A DNA stretch of 5,311 nucleotides, taken from Anaerolineales bacterium (GTDB lineage: Bacteria > Chloroflexota > Anaerolineae > Anaerolineales > JABWBV01). The translations under genes were made by a program, and so were the position numbers. The stretch spans positions 1 through 5,311 of the forward strand of contig JALUWE010000581.1 in the NCBI GenBank assembly GCA_027019845.1, read 5' to 3'. This document shows, piece by piece, positions 1 through 4,775 of this stretch (position 1 is the stretch's first letter; the number at the start of each line of letters is the position of its first letter). Below the pieces are notes generated by a model. That model ran no database searches and was not told the DNA's origin. It saw only the letters and a list, made by a program, of their open reading frames with translations.

Positions 1-1343
1 GGGAAATGCGCGCCATCTGGAGTGAAGCACACAAACGCCGGCTCTGGCGCCGGATTTGGGCGGCGCTGGCAGAGATACAGGCGGAATTTGGCCTGGTAAC
101 GCCCGAGCAGGCCGCGGATTTGCGTGCTCACCAAGAGGAGATCGATGTCGAGGGCGCGCTTCAAATCGAGGCCGAGATCCATCACGATGTCATGGCCGAG
201 ATCAGAACCTTTGCCGGGCAGTGCAGCGTTGGCGGCGGGATCATCCATCTGGGCATGACCTCGATGGACGTGGTGGACAACGCGGACGCGCTGCGGGTGC
301 AGCAATCCTTGGGACTCATTCTGGCGCGCCTGAAAGACCTGCTTGATAGCGCATGTGTGCTGGTGGAGCGCTGGGCCGATACGCCCGTCATGGCCTTCAC
401 CCATCTGCAGCCCGCCGAGCCGACCACGCTTGGCTACCGCCTGGCACAGTATGCCCAGGATTTGTTTATGGACTGGCGCAATTTGCACCGTGTGCGCAAG
501 GGGATCAGGGGCAAAGGGTTGAAAGGCGCGGTGGGAACAGGCGCGTCCTTTGCCGATCTGTTGGGGGCAGAAAATTTTGCCGCCCTGGAATCCCGGTTTT
601 CCGAGATGCTAGGGCTTCCCTTTTTTCTTGTGACCACCCAGACGTACCCGCGCAAGCAGGACTACGAGGTGGTCTGCGCGCTGGCCGGGCTGGGGGCCTC
701 TGTATATAAATTCGCCTTCGATCTGCGGTTGCTCCAGTCACCGGCTGTAGGGGAGTTGGCCGAACCGCGCGGGCCGGCGCAAGTCGGTTCTTCGGCCATG
801 CCCTTCAAGCGTAACCCGATCCACAGCGAGAAGATGGATTCGCTGGCTCGTCTGCTGGCGCAATACCCCCGGGTGGCCTGGGACAACGCGGCCCATTCGC
901 TGTTGGAACGCACCCTGGATGATTCCGCCAACCGCCGCGCAGTTCTCCCGGAAGCATTTTTGATCGCGGATGAATTGCTGCGGGTGGCTGAACGGGTGAT
1001 GGGCGGGATGCAGGTCGATCCAGGCGCGCTGGCGCGCAATCTGGCCCTCTATGGCCCGTTCGCGGCTACGGAACGGGTGCTCATGGCGCTCGGCAAAGCC
1101 GGCGCGGACCGGCAGGAGATGCACGAGCGCCTGCGGCGCCTTGCCATGCAAGCCTGGCGCGCGGTACAAGCAGGCGACTCCAACCCGCTGTTGGATTTGA
1201 TTCTCGCGGACCGGGAGATCGAAAGGTATCTGAGTGCAGAGGCCGTTCGTGCCTTGATGGATGTCTCGCGTTATGTGGGGGACGCGCCCCAGCGCGCCAG
1301 AGCGCTGGCAGCCCGGATCAGAACGGAAATTGCAGACCGGTGA
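1..1343 (+). CDS. purB: Adenylosuccinate lyase, 5' end cut by window edge
   Basis: Cytosolic purine-synthesis enzyme that removes fumarate from SAICAR and from adenylosuccinate. The frame is open to the left edge. The first ATG (6-8) is probably internal, because the preceding bases read (R)-E and family members have a Ser-Arg-Glu-Met stretch just before the conserved IWSE; roughly 20-30 residues are missing. Counting from that Met (445 residues visible): HLGMTSMD at 81-88, THLQPAEPTT at 132-141 with the catalytic-region His133, the fumarate-lyase signature GSSAMPFKRNP at 261-271 with the catalytic serine loop, and ERTLDDSANRR at 301-311. All key motifs are intact. From recall of the family, the sequence is closer to the animal/human-type ADSL subfamily than to the E. 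coli or B. subtilis types (TQTYPRK, GASVYK, SSAMPFKRNP). It ends at TGA 1341-1343, convergent with osmC. Its promoter lies outside the window. Confidence 0.96.
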   Translation, partial: EMRAIWSEAHKRRLWRRIWAALAEIQAEFGLVTPEQAADLRAHQEEIDVEGALQIEAEIHHDVMAEIRTFAGQCSVGGGIIHLGMTSMDVVDNADALRVQQSLGLILARLKDLLDSACVLVERWADTPVMAFTHLQPAEPTTLGYRLAQYAQDLFMDWRNLHRVRKGIRGKGLKGAVGTGASFADLLGAENFAALESRFSEMLGLPFFLVTTQTYPRKQDYEVVCALAGLGASVYKFAFDLRLLQSPAVGELAEPRGPAQVGSSAMPFKRNPIHSEKMDSLARLLAQYPRVAWDNAAHSLLERTLDDSANRRAVLPEAFLIADELLRVAERVMGGMQVDPGALARNLALYGPFAATERVLMALGKAGADRQEMHERLRRLAMQAWRAVQAGDSNPLLDLILADREIERYLSAEAVRALMDVSRYVGDAPQRARALAARIRTEIADR

Positions 1344-1344
1344 C

Positions 1345-1378
1345 AGGCCAGACGGGGGCTGTCAGACCAGCCTGGCCT
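1345..1378. terminator. Possible hairpin at the purB/osmC convergence
   Basis: An exact 7-base inverted repeat, AGGCCAG (1345-1351) and CTGGCCT (1372-1378), encloses a second 4-base stem, GCTG (1358-1361) with CAGC (1368-1371). The inner loop is 6 bases, and a 6-base bulge lies on the left side. It sits directly after the purB stop and overlaps the last codons and stop of osmC, where a shared terminator would be expected. Neither strand has a T-run after the stem, so it is not a classical intrinsic terminator. Termination function is inferred from position. Confidence 0.3.
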
Positions 1379-1790
1379 CGACCACAATTTCACCCACAGC
1401 GGCCAGCGCGCGGGAGATGGGGCAATTTTCTTTGGAGACCGCCACCAGCTCCTGGAATTTGCTGTCATCGATGCCGGGCACCTCGGCTTCGGTGGTCAGG
1501 GCGATTTTTTCGATCACCGGGCCGGTGTCGTCACGGCCGAAGTGTACCGCGGCGCGGGTGTGGATGCGGGCGGGGGGATGCCCTGCGTTGGTCAGCTGCG
1601 CGCTGAGGAACATGGAAAAGCAGCCGGCGTGGGCCGCGCCGATCAGTTCCTCCGGGTTGGTGCCCGGCTGGTCGCCGAAGCGCGTTGCGAAGGAAAAGGG
1701 GACGTCGAACGCGCCGCTACCGACTTTCATGTTGCCTTTTCCTTCTTTGAGTGTGCCTTGCCAGGTGGTTGTTGCTTTTCGTATAGCCAT
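1362..1790 (-). CDS. osmC: OsmC-type organic hydroperoxide peroxidase
   Basis: A 142-residue protein, matching the length of E. coli OsmC (143). The family consists of dimeric cytosolic thiol peroxidases that reduce organic hydroperoxides, usually induced by osmotic or oxidative stress. Visible features: TRF with Arg37, the near-signature GTNPEELIGAAHAGCFSM at 43-60 with Glu47/48 and peroxidatic Cys57, VPGID at 104-108, and ENCPISRAL at 121-129 with resolving Cys123. The start at 1790 is chosen because it aligns with the OsmC N-terminus (MAIRKATTTW) and has GAGAGG 7 bases upstream; the frame stays open to 1928, but that extension overlaps the reductase gene and has no family match. It lies 70 bases downstream of the reductase and may be co-transcribed. 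It ends 18 bases from the purB stop on the opposite strand. The OsmC subgroup (rather than Ohr or YhfA) is supported by the GTNPEELIGAAHA block. Confidence 0.95.
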   Translation of the reverse strand: MAIRKATTTWQGTLKEGKGNMKVGSGAFDVPFSFATRFGDQPGTNPEELIGAAHAGCFSMFLSAQLTNAGHPPARIHTRAAVHFGRDDTGPVIEKIALTTEAEVPGIDDSKFQELVAVSKENCPISRALAAVGEIVVEARLV

Positions 1791-1797
1791 AGTTCTA

Positions 1798-1803
1798 CCT
1801 CTC
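1798..1803 (-). promoter_or_regulatory. Shine-Dalgarno site of osmC
   Basis: GAGAGG on the minus strand lies 7 bases before the ATG at 1790. It fixes the 142-residue start against the longer open frame reaching 1928. It also shows that this genome uses anti-SD pairing for some genes, in contrast to the two SD-less genes upstream. Confidence 0.75.
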
Positions 1804-1860
1804 GATTTGGTTGAGCAATGATGAAAAATGTTCTCCGCTGTCTGCGGTTGCAATCGCCGC

Positions 1861-2862
1861 TTATCGAAAATTGGGTTCCGGTTCAGGCCTGTTGTCCAGA
1901 ATTTCTTCGATTCTTTCCATGACCTCACCGGTCAGTTTTTCGACCACCTCCAGTGCCTTCATGTTTTCGTGTACTTGCGAGGCTCTGGATGCGCCAGTGA
2001 TGACCGTGCTAACGTGGGGATTCTTCAGACACCAGGCCAGGGCAAGCTGTGCCATTGTGCAGCCGAGTGGTTTTGCCACCTCTTCGGTCAGCCGTTTGAC
2101 CTTCGCGATCTGTGTTTTGGCTTCTTCGCTCTCGAATCGCTCTCGCAGCCATTCGTACCCCTCCAGCCGGGCGCGGCTGCCTTCCGGGATGCCCTGGTTG
2201 TATTTGCCGGTCAGCAGGCCGCTTGCCAGGGGGCTCCAAACGGTGGTCCCCAGGCCGATCTCGCGGTACAGGCGGGCATATTCCCGCTCCACCCGTTCAC
2301 GGTGCAGCATGTTGTATTGGGGCTGTTCCATCAGGGGCGGGATCAAGTGTTCCTGCCGCGCGATGGCGTAAGCCTCCATGATCTGCTGCGCGCTCCATTC
2401 GCTGGTACCCCAGTACAAGGCCCACCCGCGGTCGATCACGTGGTTCATGGCGCGCACCGTCTCTTCGATGGGGGTGTTGGGATCGGGGCGGTGGCAAAAG
2501 ATCAGATCGACGTAGTCCATTTGCAGGCGCTGGAGGGAGGCCAGCGTGCCCTCGATGATGTGTTTGCGGGACAGGCCGCGGTCGTTTGGCCCCTGCCCGC
2601 CCCAAAAGATTTTGGTGGAGATCACCAGGTCGGAGCGTTTCCAGCCCGCTCTTTTGATCACGTTGCCCATCACGACTTCGGCTCTGCCGCCCGCATAGGC
2701 CTCGGCGTTGTCGAAGAAGTTGACCCCTGCATCGTAAGCCGCGGTCATGCACTGGTAGGCGATGTCTTCCCCTACCTGCTCGCCGTAAGTGACCCATGCG
2801 CCCAGCGAGAGGGCCGAGACCTGCAGCCCGGAATTTCCGAGAAAGCGGTATTCCATTTCCAT
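1861..2862 (-). CDS. Aldo/keto reductase, potassium-channel beta-subunit (AKR6) type
   Basis: A 333-residue NADPH-dependent (beta/alpha)8-barrel oxidoreductase for aldehydes or ketones; the physiological substrate cannot be read from sequence. The catalytic tetrad is complete: Asp51 and Tyr56 (DNAEAY), Lys84 (STKIFWGG) and His124 (CHRPDPNTP). A NADPH-binding ITGASRASQVHEN lies at 288-300. IFWGG, GLSRKHIIEG, RPDPNTPIEETVRAM and YWGTSEWS strongly resemble animal Kv-beta subunits. As I recall it, Kv-beta2 has Asn where this protein has His124, so this copy should be a competent reductase. The start at 2862 is supported by AAAGGA 8 bases upstream; a second ATG two codons later is possible. The gene begins 16 bases after the IMPase-family stop, so the two are probably one operon. 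No channel subunit gene is visible in the window. Confidence 0.95.
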   Translation of the reverse strand: MEMEYRFLGNSGLQVSALSLGAWVTYGEQVGEDIAYQCMTAAYDAGVNFFDNAEAYAGGRAEVVMGNVIKRAGWKRSDLVISTKIFWGGQGPNDRGLSRKHIIEGTLASLQRLQMDYVDLIFCHRPDPNTPIEETVRAMNHVIDRGWALYWGTSEWSAQQIMEAYAIARQEHLIPPLMEQPQYNMLHRERVEREYARLYREIGLGTTVWSPLASGLLTGKYNQGIPEGSRARLEGYEWLRERFESEEAKTQIAKVKRLTEEVAKPLGCTMAQLALAWCLKNPHVSTVITGASRASQVHENMKALEVVEKLTGEVMERIEEILDNRPEPEPNFR

Positions 2863-2870
2863 GCCTTTTT

Positions 2871-2876
2871 TCCTTT
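2871..2876 (-). promoter_or_regulatory. Shine-Dalgarno site of the aldo/keto reductase
   Basis: AAAGGA on the minus strand lies 8 bases before the ATG at 2862 and 14 before the second ATG at 2856, so it favours the first. It lies wholly in the 16-base gap after the upstream stop codon (2881-2879), as expected for an internal operon cistron. Confidence 0.7.
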
Positions 2877-2878
2877 GT

Positions 2879-3655
2879 TCAAGTTTGTTTGGGGGTGATT
2901 TTTTGCCGCATCTGGGTTAACGTCTCCGCGTTGATCGCGCCCAGAACGGGGTATGAGGTGCCTTCATAGTTTTTCCCTGCCACCATGGGGAAAGGTGCCC
3001 CTTCGTAGGGGTGAATCGCTCCCCCGGCCTCTTGCAGCACCAGCCAGCTGGCCGCGATGTCCCAAATTTTCGGTGTGCTTTCGAATCCGGCTATCGATGC
3101 GCCGCGCGCTATGGCACAAAAGTTGTACGCAGCCGAACCCAGGATGCGGCATTTGTAGCGGATACGGGCGTCGTACCGCCGGTGCAGACGGCTGTCGCAG
3201 ATGAAAAAGGAGATGGGGTGCTTGGGGGGGCTGACCCGGAGCGGTGTGCCGTTGAGTTGGACGCCCCCGCCCCGCTGGGCGGTGTAGAGTTCGTTGATGT
3301 AGGGGAAGTAGAGAACGCCGATCTCGGGCCAGCCGTTTACCACGCGGGCGATGGATACCCCCCAATAGTGGACTCCCAGGCTGAAATTGGCGGTCCCGTC
3401 CAGGGGGTCTATCACCCAGGTGGGGGTGGCGGTATCGACGTAGGTGGTGTTGTGTTCCTCGCTAAGGATGTGATCATCAGGGAATTGGGCGCGGATGGCG
3501 TTCGTGATGTGTTGGTCGGCTGCCAGATCCGCTTCGGTGATGATGGTGTGATCGGCTTTCAGCCTGGATTGGGTGTTGGGGTTGGTGTAATATTCGAGCA
3601 GTAATTGGCCGCTCTCGCGGGCCAGTTGGATGGCGAAGGTGTAGGCGTCTGTCAT
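2879..3655 (-). CDS. Inositol-monophosphatase-family phosphatase
   Basis: A 258-residue, Mg2+-dependent, Li+-sensitive-type sugar phosphatase. From the chosen start: Lys33/Asp36 and TEAD at 40-43, metal-binding Glu66/Glu67 in LSEEH, family motif WVIDPLDGTANF at 80-91 (Asp83, Asp86, Thr88), GSAAYNFCAIARG at 173-185, and the second motif IWDIAASWLVLQEAGG at 197-212 with metal ligand Asp199. All metal ligands are present. The substrate is open: inositol-1-phosphate, histidinol phosphate, fructose-1,6-bisphosphate and PAP hydrolases share these motifs. The start at 3655 gives the usual length and follows an extended -10 by 7 bases with no Shine-Dalgarno site. The frame is open to an ATG at 3751 that overlaps the metallophosphatase stop (ATGA); this would add 32 Pro-rich residues, which look non-domain. 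The aldo/keto reductase follows after 16 bases. Confidence 0.93.
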   Translation of the reverse strand: MTDAYTFAIQLARESGQLLLEYYTNPNTQSRLKADHTIITEADLAADQHITNAIRAQFPDDHILSEEHNTTYVDTATPTWVIDPLDGTANFSLGVHYWGVSIARVVNGWPEIGVLYFPYINELYTAQRGGGVQLNGTPLRVSPPKHPISFFICDSRLHRRYDARIRYKCRILGSAAYNFCAIARGASIAGFESTPKIWDIAASWLVLQEAGGAIHPYEGAPFPMVAGKNYEGTSYPVLGAINAETLTQMRQKITPKQT

Positions 3656-3662
3656 GGGGGGC

Positions 3663-3672
3663 AGTATAACAC
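3663..3672 (-). promoter_or_regulatory. Extended -10 promoter of the IMPase-family gene, likely leaderless
   Basis: The minus strand reads GTG-T-TATACT, an extended -10 (TGn plus a hexamer with 5 of 6 consensus bases). Its last base is followed by seven bases, GCCCCCC, and then the ATG at 3655. Transcription normally begins about 6-8 bases after the -10, so the mRNA would start at or next to the A of the ATG. No good -35 hexamer is seen at 16-18 bases, which suits an extended -10. No Shine-Dalgarno site exists for this start. Confidence 0.65.
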
Positions 3673-3679
3673 GGTTATG

Positions 3680-3687
3680 CGCTGGTT
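3680..3687 (-). promoter_or_regulatory. Shared octamer AACCAGCG upstream of the IMPase-family -10
   Basis: This is the second copy of the octamer seen at 4764-4771, here 11 bases before TATACT. Flanking bases differ between the two sites, so the match does not come from a simple duplication of the whole promoter. Two sites are too few to define a binding motif. Confidence 0.3.
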
Positions 3688-3747
3688 TTGCGGGCGGGAT
3701 TGGGTTTTCGTCAACATGGTTGTACGTCGCTGGCGGGCGTGTGTTTG

Positions 3748-4740
3748 TCATCCAAACACACTTTTGAGGTCATCCAACAACATCTGGACGGAACTCACCG
3801 GCCTGGATACATCGAACAGCAGGTAGCGGGCGGAGTCGTATGGGCGGGCGTGTACCCCGCCAGCAACGCGCAGTTGCTTGCCCGCCACGATTTTATGCCC
3901 GTTGGGGCAGACGATGTGACCGGAGACCAGCACGGTTTGGGGTTTAAAGCCGAACGACAGCGCGTGTAAGGTGGTTTCCAGGATGTGTGTATAGCGGGCT
4001 TCTCCGTATTCGTATTCGTTTTTGTTGAAGAGCGTTTCCCACAGCAATTGAAATTCGGGGATGTAGGCGGAGACGATGCTGCCCAGCAGTAATTCGTTGA
4101 AGCGGGGATCATCCGGTCCCTGGATGGCTAACAGGCGCTGGGCGGCTTGTTCGTAAGGCTCCTGAGTTTGGCGCGCGTATACTTCGCGTAAAATGGGGAG
4201 TTGTTCGGGAGAGAGCATAGCGCGCGCTTTTGCCAGTGTTTCTTTGTGAGAGAAGTGTAGTATCGCGGTTTGGCCGTTGGGGGTTGCCAACGCGGCCGCG
4301 CCCCCCGCGTGGCAAATCGCCACCCCGGCCCGGGTGCGGACGAAAAAAGGCAGGCTGTCGAACAGTTCGATGATCGCCCGGCGGTGTTCTCCCATTGCAG
4401 CCTCGAAGCGCGGGGTGTACGTCACGTCACCTTTCTGGATGGTGACGCCATACAGGTGTGGCATTTCGTGGTTGCCGAGCAGGTAAATGAGGTTGTCTTT
4501 CAGTTCCTCCCTGAGTTGTAGCACGTCGAGAACGATCTCGAGGGATTTGTCAAATTGTGCCGGGCCTTCGCTGTGGATGAGATCCCCTGTGAAGATCAGG
4601 TAGTCTGCCAGGCCGCGGGCGCGCAGACGCAGAAAGTGGTCGCGGTACCAGCGATAGAGGTCCCAGTCGCCGTGCAAATCGGTCACCACCATGGCGCGGC
4701 CTTCGGAGAGCGTGCGCAATCGAGGCAGCGGGTTGGACAT
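3748..4740 (-). CDS. Calcineurin-like / PPP-type metallophosphatase
   Basis: A 330-residue phosphoesterase with a dinuclear metal site, probably cytosolic because no signal peptide is visible. The core motifs are in the usual order: DLHGD at 21-25 (Asp21, His23), TGDLI at 51-55 (Asp53), LLGNHEMPH at 88-95 (Asn90, His91), CHAGG at 143-147 (His144) and SGH at 273-275 (His275). DxHG and GNHE place it near the PPP Ser/Thr phosphatases and ApaH-like enzymes rather than the nuclease-type phosphoesterases. It lacks the GDYVDRG arginine signature: the second motif reads GDLIHSEG. About 130 mostly helical-looking residues separate His144 from His275. The substrate is unknown; phosphoprotein or dinucleoside polyphosphate are possibilities. 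The start at 4740 has no Shine-Dalgarno site but follows an extended -10 by 7 bases. Its TGA overlaps an ATG (3749-3751) in the frame of the next gene. Confidence 0.9.
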   Translation of the reverse strand: MSNPLPRLRTLSEGRAMVVTDLHGDWDLYRWYRDHFLRLRARGLADYLIFTGDLIHSEGPAQFDKSLEIVLDVLQLREELKDNLIYLLGNHEMPHLYGVTIQKGDVTYTPRFEAAMGEHRRAIIELFDSLPFFVRTRAGVAICHAGGAAALATPNGQTAILHFSHKETLAKARAMLSPEQLPILREVYARQTQEPYEQAAQRLLAIQGPDDPRFNELLLGSIVSAYIPEFQLLWETLFNKNEYEYGEARYTHILETTLHALSFGFKPQTVLVSGHIVCPNGHKIVAGKQLRVAGGVHARPYDSARYLLFDVSRPVSSVQMLLDDLKSVFG

Positions 4741-4747
4741 GGAGGGG

Positions 4748-4757
4748 ATTTTAACAC
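4748..4757 (-). promoter_or_regulatory. Extended -10 promoter of the metallophosphatase, likely leaderless
   Basis: The minus strand reads GTG-T-TAAAAT, then CCCCTCC, then the ATG at 4740. The -10 hexamer matches 5 of 6 consensus bases, has the TGn extension, and lies exactly 7 bases from the start codon. The predicted transcript therefore starts at or beside the ATG with no room for a ribosome-binding site, and none is present. The promoter fills the 35-base gap after the stop codon of the upstream PPC-domain gene. No clear -35 hexamer is seen. Confidence 0.65.
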
Positions 4758-4763
4758 ATAGAC

Positions 4764-4771
4764 CGCTGGTT
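4764..4771 (-). promoter_or_regulatory. Shared octamer AACCAGCG upstream of the metallophosphatase -10
   Basis: AACCAGCG on the minus strand lies 10 bases before the TAAAAT hexamer. The identical octamer lies at 3680-3687, 11 bases before the TATACT of the IMPase-family promoter. It sits in the spacer or -35 region, so it could be part of the promoter or a protein-binding site. Function is inferred only from the repetition and matched placement. Confidence 0.3.
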
Positions 4772-4775
4772 CGTT

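Noticed and set aside
1261..1821. A 186-codon + strand open frame overlapping the purB end and opposite osmC
   Set aside because: It shadows two well-supported genes and has no recognisable domain.
1828..1852. A possible separate osmC promoter (TTGCAA, 17 bases, CATTTT) or small terminator hairpin (CCGC-AGACA-GCGG) in the reductase-osmC gap
   Set aside because: The -10 matches only three consensus bases and the stem has only four pairs, so neither stands out from chance.
1791..1928. A 46-residue N-terminal extension of OsmC
   Set aside because: It overlaps the reductase coding end, has no family match, and the Shine-Dalgarno site at 1798-1803 points to the ATG at 1790.
1828..2898. A 356-codon open frame on the + strand opposite the aldo/keto reductase
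   Set aside because: It is antisense to a gene with complete catalytic motifs, its protein shows no family motif, and long antisense frames are expected from GC-rich codon use.
3011..3604. A 197-codon + strand open frame opposite the IMPase-family gene
   Set aside because: It is Gly/Val-rich antisense translation of the conserved phosphatase, with no motif of its own.
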